Positions 51,391-61,100 of a DNA stretch of 64,000 nt are shown here, piece by piece. Under the pieces are notes generated by a model, which saw nothing but the letters and a program-made list of their open reading frames with translations, was not told the origin of the DNA and made no database searches. Both the position numbers and the translations under genes were made by a program. The stretch comes from Thermogemmatispora onikobensis (GTDB taxonomy: Bacteria; Chloroflexota; Ktedonobacteria; Ktedonobacterales; Ktedonobacteraceae), in the NCBI RefSeq assembly GCF_001748285.1, contig NZ_BDGT01000013.1, forward strand, positions 43,638-107,637. The letters are read 5' to 3'. Numbering within the stretch: the first letter of the stretch is position 1; every line of letters starts with the position of its first letter.

Positions 51391-52944
51391 ATGGAACGCT
51401 TGAATGAGATTATGCTCAAACAGCGACGGCAGCAATTGCTTCAGCAGCGCGCTCGCCAGGCTGGAACGCTGCCGCGAGAGCGTGGGGAGCAGACGATGCG
51501 CCTGCCTGAGCAGACAGCTCGCCTGAATCAGCCCCTCTCGCACCCCGGGCGCTCGCCTCGTGGACGGGTTGAGGTGACGGAAGTGCCTGGGGCTGATGTC
51601 CTGACCGATACTCTCGCGCTCGAGGGCGGCTCACCGCTCTCGCGTCCAAGCCGGCGGCCTGGTCGTCAGACCGATCGCCTCTATGGCGCGCGTCGAGAGG
51701 TCCCGGCGCCATCGCTTCCACGGCGTGCGCGCGACTACTACTATCGGGCTGACGATTACCTCCCATCCTTGCGTGGAGATGCCCTCTCCGAAGAGGTATG
51801 GGAGGAGGACGAGGATGACGACGATGAGGGCGGGATGCGCTACGGCGATTGGGAGGATGACCAGGAGTTGCTGGAAGCCCCTTCCCGCCCGGCTCTCTCC
51901 CGCTCGACTGTGGCCAGCAGGCTACCCTCGCCAAAGCGTGCGTTCGCGCCCGGCGAGGGCGCTGCGCTGCATCGTCGGACGGAGGGGCCGGCCTCGGTCC
52001 CGCCCCCCAGTCTGCCAGGTGGTCGGCTGGCCCTCCCTTCCTCTGGTGCGCCTTCCCCAGCTCGTCAGCAACGGGTGACTCAGCCCCTGCGCCCCAATGC
52101 GCTGGCCTCCCCTGCCTTTGCACAGCAGCAGGAGACGCTGCGGCAGCGCCCAGCTCGCCAGACGCCAGGCCACGAGCGGCCAGCAGGGAGATCGCTGGGG
52201 GCGTTCAGCTCCAACGCTGGTGGCTCGGCGTTGCCGGCTCCCTTTGGCTCCCAGCGTCCTGTTTGCCCAAAATGCAAGGGGGCGGGCTACCTGCGTCTCG
52301 ATGTGCCCTTTGGCCATCCGCACTTCGGTAAGCCTATTCCCTGCGAGTGCAAGGAGGCCGATCTCAAGGAGCGCCGGCGCCAACAGCTCCGCAGCATGTC
52401 TAATCTCGAAGCCTTCCGCGATAAAAGCTTCAAGAGCTTTAACTATACGGTGCCTGGGGTGCGGCAGGCCTACCAGGCTGCCCTGGGGTATGCGCGCGAG
52501 CCTGATGGCTGGTTGCTGCTGGTGGGACCTAACGGCTGCGGCAAGACCCACCTGGCGGCGGCTATTGCCAACCTCTCCCTGGAAAATGGCTCGCTGGTAC
52601 TCTTCGCAACAGTGCCCGACCTGCTCGACCATCTGCGGGCTGCCTTCGCTCCCGAGGCTCCCGAGGTCTACGATCAGCTCTTTGCGCGCATGCGCGAGGC
52701 GGAGCTGCTCGTGCTCGACGATCTGGGAGCGCAGCAAAGCTCGCCCTGGGCCAATGAGAAGCTCTTCCAGTTGCTGAACTATCGTTATAATTTGCGCTAT
52801 CCAACGGTGATCACGGCTAATCCCCGCGGCTTACAGGCCATCGATGAGCGTATTCGCTCGCGCCTCTCCGATGCCTCTCTCGTGACTATGGTGACCTTTG
52901 AGGGGGCGCTGGATTATCGTCCGCGCAATCCTCGTCGGAATTGA
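51391..52944 (+). CDS. DnaC/DnaI-like helicase loader ATPase with long disordered N-terminus
   Basis: 517 aa. Residues 1-290 are low-complexity (Arg/Pro/Ser-rich, with an acidic patch EEVWEEDEDDDDEGG). A zinc-ribbon-like part, CPKCKGAGYLRLDVPFGHPH ... CECKEADLK, leads to the AAA+ domain: VGPNGCGKTHLAAAIANLSL (Walker A), LLVLDDLGAQQSS (Walker B) and TANPRGLQAIDERIRSRLSD (with the arginine-finger region). It is the DnaI/DnaC/IstB family; with dnaB and dnaD next to it, the role is loading DnaB on single-stranded DNA. Typical DnaI is about 310 aa, so the ~200-residue extra N-terminus is unusual. Confidence 0.9.
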   Translation: MERLNEIMLKQRRQQLLQQRARQAGTLPRERGEQTMRLPEQTARLNQPLSHPGRSPRGRVEVTEVPGADVLTDTLALEGGSPLSRPSRRPGRQTDRLYGARREVPAPSLPRRARDYYYRADDYLPSLRGDALSEEVWEEDEDDDDEGGMRYGDWEDDQELLEAPSRPALSRSTVASRLPSPKRAFAPGEGAALHRRTEGPASVPPPSLPGGRLALPSSGAPSPARQQRVTQPLRPNALASPAFAQQQETLRQRPARQTPGHERPAGRSLGAFSSNAGGSALPAPFGSQRPVCPKCKGAGYLRLDVPFGHPHFGKPIPCECKEADLKERRRQQLRSMSNLEAFRDKSFKSFNYTVPGVRQAYQAALGYAREPDGWLLLVGPNGCGKTHLAAAIANLSLENGSLVLFATVPDLLDHLRAAFAPEAPEVYDQLFARMREAELLVLDDLGAQQSSPWANEKLFQLLNYRYNLRYPTVITANPRGLQAIDERIRSRLSDASLVTMVTFEGALDYRPRNPRRN

Positions 52945-53325
52945 GCCGACGCTGGCCTGATCGCCCGAGCGTGCTGCAGCCTGCCCCTCCTTTCCAGACT
53001 GGCAGAGAAGAAGGGCATGGCTGTGGTGCGCTCCCCGCCGCTCGCAACTCCTGCCCAGCTCTTCCCCCTCTTCTCTGCGTCTGACTGCCCTCGTCGTCAG
53101 GGGTTTCACCAGACTGGCAGGCGGTGCTCGTGGGGCTAATCCCGCCCTTTGAGGGCTTGCCTCTCAGCTCTTCTCTGCCTCTCTTGCTGTTGCCGGAACC
53201 TTCTTGCGTGTGCGATACTATCATAATGAGGAGTAGAACGCAGAACGCTATCCCTTCTCTAGCCCTCCACCTCCACGCGCTTCGGGGAGAAACAAGGAGG
53301 GTGGGGGGGGAGTCCATGCACGGGT
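52945..53325. other. Intergenic region upstream of the FIST gene
   Basis: No gene supported. AT-rich bases around 53215-53228 (ATACTATCATAATG) may contain the promoter of the FIST gene. Confidence 0.4.
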
Positions 53326-54591
53326 GTGCCAGATGAAACATATCGTCGGGTCATGGAGAACGAGCGGGCAAGCACAGACGAGACGGAGCGTGGGGACATC
53401 AGTATGAATGCGGCTGAGGAGAAGCCCCTGGTACGGGAGGCCCTGGTCGAAGATGCTCGCTGGGAGCGGGCTTTGGCCCGCGCTCTGGCCCGCGTCAAAG
53501 GCCCCACCGATCTGGCCATTCTCTTCGCCAGTGGCCTCTATGCGGAATCGCTGCCTGAACTCGTGCGTCGTGCCTACGAGGAAAGCGAGGTACGCCTGTT
53601 GATTGGTTGCTCTGGCCAGGGGGTGATCGGCCAGGGCGAGGAGCTGGAGGAGACGGCGGCCCTGGCCCTGATGACGCTGCAGTTGCCGGGCGCACGACTG
53701 CGCGTGGTGCGCTTTACCCAGGCCCTGGTCGAGGAGTGCGAACGCGCCGAGGAGTGGCATACGCGCCTGGGGCTGCCTCCTGAAGAGGTCAATGCCTGGC
53801 TGATTCTGGCTGACCCTTTCCGTCTGGATAGTGAGGCTCTCCTGGAAGGGCTGGCTCGGGCCTATCCCCATTGCCCGATAGTGGGTGGCCTGGCCTCGGC
53901 TCACCCCTTGCTGCAGCGAACCTTTGTCTTTCGCAACGGCCAGGTCTTTGGCGAAGGAGGCGTCGGGCTGGCCCTCGGCGGCCCCTACACGATCTTGCCA
54001 CTCGTCTCTCAGGGGTGTGAACCCATCGGCGAACCCTGGACGATTACCAGTGTCCGCGGCAATCTCGTCGAGACGATTTCTAATCGTCCAGCCTATGAAC
54101 TTCTTTTAGAGACCTTACAGGAGCTACCACCTTTCCTGCAGCGTCGCGCCCGCCATAACCTGCTGGTGGGCCTGGCTGCCAACGAATACCGCGAGAGCTT
54201 TGGACGCGGTAGCTTTCTGGTGCGGCCCCTGATTGGGGTTGACCGGCTCAGCGGAGGGTTGGCCATTGGAGCGATGCCGCGCGTGGGCCAGACAATTCAA
54301 TTCCAGATGCGCGATGCCAGCACCGCTGACATGGATCTGCGCGATGCGCTGGAGCGGGCGCGCGAGGAGCTACGTGACCGCGAGCCGGTGGCGGCGATCC
54401 TCTGCACCTGCAACGGACGTGGCATGAATCTCTTCGATACCCCTAATCATGATGCCGAGGCGGTCGAGCACTATCTTGGTCCCCTGCCGCTCATCGGTCT
54501 CTTCTGCAGCGGCGAAATTGGGCCTGTTGATGGCCGTCCCTTCCTTCACGGCTTTACCGCCTGCATGGCCTTGCTCGTGCGCAGGGAATAA
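53326..54591 (+). CDS. FIST domain (N and C) sensory protein
   Basis: 421 aa from GTG 53326; ATG 53353 and ATG 53404 are alternative starts and the family-like sequence begins near the last. FIST_N is seen in TDLAILFASGLYAESLPELV, VRLLIGCSGQGVIGQGEELE and PHCPIVGGLASAHP. FIST_C is seen in AAILCTCNGRGMNLFDTPNH, PLPLIGLFCSGEIGPVDG and FLHGFTACMALL. FIST proteins are predicted to bind small ligands such as amino acids and usually feed signalling proteins. Here the protein is stand-alone, with no kinase or cyclase attached. Confidence 0.9.
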   Translation: MPDETYRRVMENERASTDETERGDISMNAAEEKPLVREALVEDARWERALARALARVKGPTDLAILFASGLYAESLPELVRRAYEESEVRLLIGCSGQGVIGQGEELEETAALALMTLQLPGARLRVVRFTQALVEECERAEEWHTRLGLPPEEVNAWLILADPFRLDSEALLEGLARAYPHCPIVGGLASAHPLLQRTFVFRNGQVFGEGGVGLALGGPYTILPLVSQGCEPIGEPWTITSVRGNLVETISNRPAYELLLETLQELPPFLQRRARHNLLVGLAANEYRESFGRGSFLVRPLIGVDRLSGGLAIGAMPRVGQTIQFQMRDASTADMDLRDALERAREELRDREPVAAILCTCNGRGMNLFDTPNHDAEAVEHYLGPLPLIGLFCSGEIGPVDGRPFLHGFTACMALLVRRE

Positions 54592-54722
54592 AGCCGCCGG
54601 GCCCGGGCCTGCAGAGGCGGGGCCCAGCGCGGGAATATGATGCTCGCTCGCCAGGAGCGTCACTATCTGCTGGTCGAAACATTCGAAGTGGCTCCTTTCT
54701 CCTGCTCTGCTCCGCTCTCACC

Positions 54723-56129
54723 TCAAGTGGACGGTGCAGTCCAGACCTGGGCCGTGCCGTCGTTGCTGCAGGAGAGTATCAACCGGCCATCGCGTGACCA
54801 CCAGGCCGACCAGACGGTGTCGCTATGCCCGTGATAAATCAACGACGGTCGCCCGCTGCTCGCCTCCCAGATTTGAACCGTGCCATCTTTGCCAGCCGAG
54901 GCCAAAAAGCGGCCATTGGGAGACCAGGCCACGCTCCACACACGATTCTGATGTCCGCGATAGATCAGCTCCTGATTGCCTGTGGCGGCTTGCCAGATGC
55001 GGACGGTGGCGTCGCGTCCTCCGGAAGCGAGGTGCTGGCCATCGGGGGCCCAATCCAGGTTTAAAACTCCCCCCTGGTGACCCAGGCAGATAGCTAGCGT
55101 CGTTCCATCGGAAGGTTGCCAGATGCGCACGGTACTATCCTCCGAGCAGGAGGCGAGCAGCTGAGCAACACGGGACCAGGAAAGGCCACGGATCGTATCT
55201 TGATGAGCGGTATAAGTGAAGACGGTATTCCCATCACGAGCGTTCCAGACCTGGACGGTGCGGTCGCCGCTCCCAGAGGCCACCTGCTGGCTACCGGGAG
55301 ACCAAGCCAGGGCATAGATCGGCTGGCTGTGACCGCTGTAGCTGAGGAGAATGCTACCGCTTCTGACCTCGCCGATATAGACCTGATGGTCCTGGCCGCC
55401 GAAGGCCAGATAGTTTCCATCGGGAGACCAGGCCAGCGCATAGATCTCCTGCTTCAGGTTCCCACTATTCCAGATCAGCACAGGTCGCCCCGTGAGCGGC
55501 TCCCAAATCTGGACCGTCCCGTCCTGCCCACCGGTAGCGGCGAGCTGGTTGTCGGGCGACCAGGCGGCGCAGTAGACATAGCCGTGATGCCCCGTGTAGC
55601 GCGTCACAAGGCTCCCTGCCGCGCTGGCCTCAGCTTGGGGGCTGGTACTTGTAGAGCTGGCAGACGTTTGGGTTGGTGTTGATGAAGGGCGAGCTGAGGG
55701 TATGGAAGAGGGGGCAGAGGCCGAATTGCCAGCCATGCGCGCTCCGACGGTGCTTCCGGGAAAAGCTCCTTGAGAAGGAGAAACCCTTGAGAAGGTGTGC
55801 AGCAGAGCCAACGTCAAACCTCCGCCGAGCAGGACCAGCCCGCCTGCTCCCATAAGGAGTGCGCGCCGCGATAGAGCCTGCTTGCTTCTCGTCTCGGGGG
55901 CTGGTTGGGCCTGGGCCGGAGCACTAAAGCCGGGAGGTGGCGGAGTGATCGGCTCGGTCCCTGTTGTGGCAGAACCAGCGTGCTCAGTGGGGGTCGCCAG
56001 GACTACCGTCCCGCTGTCGTCTCTCTGCCTTTGTGTCCACTCGTCCTCTGGCAAGATGACCAGGTGACCACAAAGAGGGCAGAAACGTGCCTCTGATGGC
56101 AGAGGGGTTCCACAAAAGGGGCAGAACAT
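54723..56129 (-). CDS. Zinc-ribbon, membrane-anchored WD40 beta-propeller protein (paralogue A)
   Basis: 468 aa from ATG 56129 (GGAGACAGAAGTG before it). CPFCGTPLPSEARFCPLCGH is an N-terminal zinc ribbon. A Pro-rich stretch and one membrane helix (ALLMGAGGLVLLGGGLTLAL, about 90-110) follow, then a Ser/Thr linker. Seven WD40 blades occupy about 175-468, each ending in TVQIW/TVRIW-type motifs (GGQDGTVQIWEP, SGDRTVQVWNA, SEDSTVRIWQP, GGRDATVRIWQ, AGKDGTVQIWEA, SNDGTAQVW). The propeller would lie outside the cell and the ribbon inside. The binding partner is unknown. It is a close paralogue of the upstream gene at 56499-57854. Confidence 0.88.
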   Translation of the reverse strand: MFCPFCGTPLPSEARFCPLCGHLVILPEDEWTQRQRDDSGTVVLATPTEHAGSATTGTEPITPPPPGFSAPAQAQPAPETRSKQALSRRALLMGAGGLVLLGGGLTLALLHTFSRVSPSQGAFPGSTVGARMAGNSASAPSSIPSARPSSTPTQTSASSTSTSPQAEASAAGSLVTRYTGHHGYVYCAAWSPDNQLAATGGQDGTVQIWEPLTGRPVLIWNSGNLKQEIYALAWSPDGNYLAFGGQDHQVYIGEVRSGSILLSYSGHSQPIYALAWSPGSQQVASGSGDRTVQVWNARDGNTVFTYTAHQDTIRGLSWSRVAQLLASCSEDSTVRIWQPSDGTTLAICLGHQGGVLNLDWAPDGQHLASGGRDATVRIWQAATGNQELIYRGHQNRVWSVAWSPNGRFLASAGKDGTVQIWEASSGRPSLIYHGHSDTVWSAWWSRDGRLILSCSNDGTAQVWTAPST

Positions 56130-56498
56130 CACTTCTGTCTCCTTTGTATTAGCTAGAGGCTATCCTCAGTGAAAAGGGTTAAGAGAACAGATGACGTCGC
56201 TCTTCCACTGTAATGGGTGTCCCCTTCCAGGTAAACGCTCCTTGACTGTTGTGTTTGCAGGCGAGAAGCAGGGGTCCAGTCGATTGTTCACTCCGACTGG
56301 TAACAGCCAACCCGGGGCCAGGGCCGTTCTCAACAGCAAGGTCTCAGGATGCTGCTTGCCTGCTCAGGCTCCTGCTTGCCAGGAGCCTGGCGGAGCAAGG
56401 GCGCATCCATCTCGATAAGGTTCTCATCAGCTGAGATCGTAGCCTGGCGGTCACGGCAGAAGCATGTTCTCGTGAGTGTGTTCAGGGTAAAGATCTGC
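56130..56498. other. Gap between the two WD40 paralogues
   Basis: 369 bp with no gene supported. It contains the upstream region of paralogue A; no clear promoter pair was found. Confidence 0.45.
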
Positions 56499-57854
56499 TT
56501 AAACAGAGGGAGCTGTCCAGACCTGGGCTGTGCCGTCGTTGCCGCACAGGAGAAGCTGCTGACCATCGCCTGACCAGCGTGCGGACCAGACAGTGTCGCT
56601 GTGCCCGCGATAAGTGAAGCGTAGTTGCCCACTGACTGCCTCCCAGATCTGCACCGTGCCATCTTTGCCAGCCGAAGCCAGACGGTGGCCATCGGGAGAC
56701 CAGGCCACACTCCAGACGCGGCTCTGATGACCGCGATAGATCAGCTCCTGGGTGCCAGTGGAAGCGCGCCAGATTCGCGCCGTGGCATCGCGACCGCCCG
56801 AGACCAGTTGCTGACCATCCGGCGACCAATCCACGTTTAAGACTCCCCCTTGGTGGCCGCGGCAGCTGATCAGTGTGGTCCCGTCGGCGGGTTGCCAGAT
56901 CTGTATGGTACCATCCTCAGCACAGGAGGCCAGCAGGCGAGTCACGGGAGACCAGGAGAGACCGCGGATGACCTCCTGATGCGCGGTGTAGGTGAGGAGA
57001 AGGCTGCCGTCGAGGGCTCTCCAAATCTGGACGCTGGCGTCTTCGCCGCCCGAGGCGAGGAGCTGGCTGTCGGGGGACCAGGCCAGGGCATAGATCGGCT
57101 GGCTATGACCGCTGTAGCTGAGGAGGATGGAGCCGCTGTGCACGTCGGCAACGTAAACCTGGTGGTCCTGGCCACCGAAGGCCAGGTACTTCCCATTCGG
57201 AGACCAGGCCAGGACGTAGATCTCCTGCCCGGGCCAGACACTCCTCCAGCTTTGTACAGGTAGGCCCGCCATCGGCTCCCACAATTGGACAGTGCCATCT
57301 TGTCCTCCGGTGGCTGCCAGCAGGCTATCGGGCGACCAGGCGGCGCAGTAGACATAGCCACGGTGCCCGGTATAGTAGCAGATCAACAAACTTCCCTCTG
57401 TCGGCGCTTGAGAAGACGACTCGCTAGTGGCAGTCGCGAACCTTCTGGCTGCGGGAGGAGAAGCGGATCGCCTGTCCTCTTCGCCGGAGAGGTTCAGTGT
57501 GGCCCAGACCAGACCACCCCCAAGCAGTGCAACGCCTGTTGTCCCCAGGCCAGCAAGAAGACGGCGTCTCCCCACTAGCCGCCCTCCTCCTCGGATGTTG
57601 GCCTTTGTTGCAGGCCGCAGCGAAATAATAAAGCCCGGAGGAGGCAGGGTCGAAGGAGCAGAAGCTCGTGATTCATCAAGAAGAGGCGACGAAGGAGCAA
57701 GGGGCATGCTGGGCTGCCTCTGCCTGCTGGCAGCTAGCGCGCCATCCCGCTCGCGAGACTGCTCGTCCTCGGCCCCCAGGACTACCTTCTGACCGCAACG
57801 GGAACAGAAAGGCGCCTTCGATGACAAAGTTGCACCACAGAAAGTACAAAGCAT
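56499..57854 (-). CDS. Zinc-ribbon, membrane-anchored WD40 beta-propeller protein (paralogue B)
   Basis: 451 aa. CTFCGATLSSKAPFCSRCGQ is the zinc ribbon. A membrane helix (LLAGLGTTGVALLGGGLVWA, about 100-120) follows a Pro/Ser stretch. Seven WD40 repeats fill the rest (GGQDGTVQLWEP, GGEDASVQIWRA, AEDGTIQIWQP, GGRDATARIWRA, AGKDGTVQIWEA, GNDGTAQVW). Blades are nearly the same as in paralogue A (GHSQPIYALAWSP and SRVWSVAWSPDG-type strings recur), so the pair arose by tandem duplication. The ribbon, linker and membrane parts have diverged much more than the propeller. Confidence 0.88.
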   Translation of the reverse strand: MLCTFCGATLSSKAPFCSRCGQKVVLGAEDEQSRERDGALAASRQRQPSMPLAPSSPLLDESRASAPSTLPPPGFIISLRPATKANIRGGGRLVGRRRLLAGLGTTGVALLGGGLVWATLNLSGEEDRRSASPPAARRFATATSESSSQAPTEGSLLICYYTGHRGYVYCAAWSPDSLLAATGGQDGTVQLWEPMAGLPVQSWRSVWPGQEIYVLAWSPNGKYLAFGGQDHQVYVADVHSGSILLSYSGHSQPIYALAWSPDSQLLASGGEDASVQIWRALDGSLLLTYTAHQEVIRGLSWSPVTRLLASCAEDGTIQIWQPADGTTLISCRGHQGGVLNVDWSPDGQQLVSGGRDATARIWRASTGTQELIYRGHQSRVWSVAWSPDGHRLASAGKDGTVQIWEAVSGQLRFTYRGHSDTVWSARWSGDGQQLLLCGNDGTAQVWTAPSV

Positions 57855-58192
57855 AAAGCTGACTCCTGCCTCTCTAGCGTATACTGTACGGTTACGGCCT
57901 GGCCATCATTGTCGGCGGCAGCCTACAGCTATCCCCCGTCTCCATTGACCTGCCCCATCTTTCTGCCGGCCATCATACCCTTCGCATCTCCACTAAACGC
58001 CCTTTGCTCCCTTCATTGTAGGAGAGAAAAAGGAAAGAAGGAAGTCCTGGGCAGGCCCTTTCTGGTCCCACTCGCGGATGGTTTTTCAGCGCTGGCTGTA
58101 ACCAATAGCCGGGGCCATTCGTAAAAACATTTCGAAACTGCACCGTTCTAGATCTTTCTAGAACCAGACCAGAAAGGGTACGAGAGAACAGT
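57855..58192 (+). promoter_or_regulatory. RND upstream region with a palindromic operator
   Basis: No gene. GTTCTAG (58145-58151) and CTAGAAC (58158-58164) are perfect 7-bp arms with a 6-nt spacer, 29 bp before the RND start codon. The position fits a repressor site (TetR/MarR-like); no regulator gene is adjacent. Confidence 0.6.
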
Positions 58193-61100
58193 ATGCATCG
58201 CCTGGCGAAGCTAAGCATGGCTAACAGGAGTATCGTGGCCTTAGCCACCATTGCTGTGCTCCTGTTAGGAGGATATATCATCCCGTTGTTAAAGCAAGAG
58301 CTGCTTCCACCGCTTGTTTATCCAGCTATTTCGGTTATCACAGCCTATCCGGGGGCTGCCCCGGCGCAGGTGGAGCAAGACATCACCGATCCGCTAGAAA
58401 GCGACTTCCAGGGCAACGCTGGAGTGCAGCGGATCACCTCACAGTCCAGCCAGGGGCTATCGGTCATCACGATCTACTATAACTTTGGAACCGACCTGGA
58501 CCGGGCCCAGCAGACCATCAGCGAAGAGATTAACAAGGCCCAGGCCAGTCTACCCTCCAACGTCACCCCGCAGGTCCAGCAATATGACTTTGCCGACGTG
58601 CCCATTATCACCCTGGCCGTCAGCTCGGACCAGAACCAGCAAGACCTTGCTGTGCGCCTCAAACAGATTGTGGTGCCGGCTCTTCAAGGGATCAATGGAG
58701 TAGCGACTGTCAGCGTCACTGGTGTGCGACAGCAGATTGTCAGCATCACTCTCGACCCCAAGAAGCTGCAGCAGTACAATCTGACCGTCAGCCAGGTTGA
58801 GCAAGTGCTGCAGGCCAACAACATCACGCTGCCGGCGGGCCAGCAGACCACCAACGATCAGACGCTGGCGGTACGTGTGGGGAACACCCTTGGCTCGCTA
58901 GACGACCTCAAGAACCTGGTTGTTGGCGAGCAGGCGGTCCTACCACAGGGCCAGTTTCCGAGCAGCTCCACGGCAGCCAGTGCCAGCGCTGCCGCCGCGC
59001 TGCAGCAACAGCAGAGCAATGCCAGCACCAGTGCCAGCGCTGCCGCCGCGGCGGGCGTTACCCTGAAGCCGATCAAGCTTGGCGATGTTGCCACTATCAA
59101 GGAAGATCTCGCGCCCTCCACGACCCTGACACGTACCAATGGCAAACCTAGCCTGGGCATCTCGATCACCAAGACCAACGACGGCAATGCCGTCTCGATC
59201 TCGCAGGACGTCAACAACCAGCTTCCTGACCTGGAGCGCAAATTAGGCTATCATGCCCGGATCACCATCGTAAGCGACCAGGCCCCCTACATTCAGGAGT
59301 CGGTCCGCGACCTGGCTCGCGAAGGGCTGCTCGGCGCACTCTTTGCGGTCGTCGTCATTCTGATCTTCCTGCTCTCCGTGCGCTCCACCCTGGTCACGGC
59401 GATCTCCATTCCACTCTCGATCGTGATCGCCCTGATCTGTCTCTGGGTGGGGAACTACTCGCTCAACCTTCTGACCCTCTCGGGCCTGACCATTGCTGTC
59501 GGGCGTGTCGTTGACGACTCCATCGTTGTTCTTGAAAATATCTATCGCCATTTGCGAGGAGGAGAAGACAAACGCACGGCGGTTCTCGCAGGGGTCAAAG
59601 AGGTAGCGACTGCCGTCACGGCCTCGACTCTGACCACTGTTTGTGTCTTTCTACCGCTGGCCTTTATTGGCGACATTGTTGGCGAGTATGCCCACCCGCT
59701 GGCCTTCTCGGTCACGGTGGCCCTGCTGGCCTCGCTACTGGTGGCCCTGACCATTATCCCCGTATTGGCCTACTGGTTCCTTAAGGGACCGGCGGAGAAG
59801 GCCAAGAGTGAGCGTGCACTTCCCCAGGAAAAGCCCAGCTTCCTGGAGCGGGGCTATGTGCCCCTGGTGCGTTGGGTCACGCGCCACCGTGCCATTACCC
59901 TGGTCGTGGCCCTGCTGCTCTTCCTTGGCAGCTGTGCGCTCTTCCCGCTCCTACCGGTCAACGTCTTCGGCAACCAGGGGGCGACCTCCTTCCGCTTTAG
60001 CCAGAAGCTGGAACCGACGGCCAGCCTGGCCCGTCTCGATGCGGCGGCGCGACCTGTTGAAAACATGCTCAGCACCATTCCTGACATCCAGGCCTATCAG
60101 GTGACCATCGGCGGGGGTGGCAACTCCCTGCTCAACCTCGGCCCTGGGGCCTCCAATGGCAGTAGCGCCACCTATATCGTCACCGTCAAATCGGGCGCTG
60201 ATCTCAATCAGGTACAGCAGACCGTTCGCGACCGTCTCAAAGGGCTGCAGGGAGTTGGCACCTTTACCTTCCTGCAGACCAGCAACAGCAACATCGTCGA
60301 TATCACCGTGCAGGCGCCTGACGAGACCACACTGCGCCAGGCGGCTCAGCAGGTCTACGCTGCGGTCGCCAACACACCCAACACCGCCGACGTCAGCAGC
60401 GACCTCTCCTCGGCGGTTCCCCTGATTGATGTCCATGTCGATCCTACCAAGGCCCTGGCCCACGGTCTGACGGCGGTCCAGGTAGGGCAGCTGTTGCAGA
60501 CCGTTTACAATGGCACCACCGTGACCCACGTCACCCTCAACGGAGTGCAACAGGATGTCGACCTCAAGCTGGGAACGGCCCCGACCAGCCTGCAGCAGCT
60601 GCGAGATCTCCGGCTGCCGACCGGTTCTGGTAGCGTTCGTCTCGGCGACATTGCCACGGTCAGCCAGGTCAATGGGCCAACCCAGATCTCACACCTCAAC
60701 GGCACACGCACGGCTACCATTACCCTGACCGCCACCATCGATAACGTGGGGGCGGTGACGCGCGATGTCGAGAAGCGCATCAACGGCCTGCATCTGCCGG
60801 ATGGGGCCAGCGCCAGCCTGGGCACCAACACCTCCCTGCAGAACCAGGCCCTGCAGCAGTTCTACTTTATCCTGCTGGTGGCCATTCCTCTGGTCTACAT
60901 TGTGATGGTGGCCACCTTCCGCAGCCTGGTGCAGCCACTGATCTTGCTCATCTCCATTCCCTTTGCCGGCGTTGGCTCGCTCATCCTGGCGGCCATTACG
61001 CACACGCCGATTGGCGTCTCCTCCCTCTTCGGCTTCCTGATGTTGATCGGCATTGTCGTCACCAACGCCATCGTGCTCATCGACCTGGTGAACCAATATC

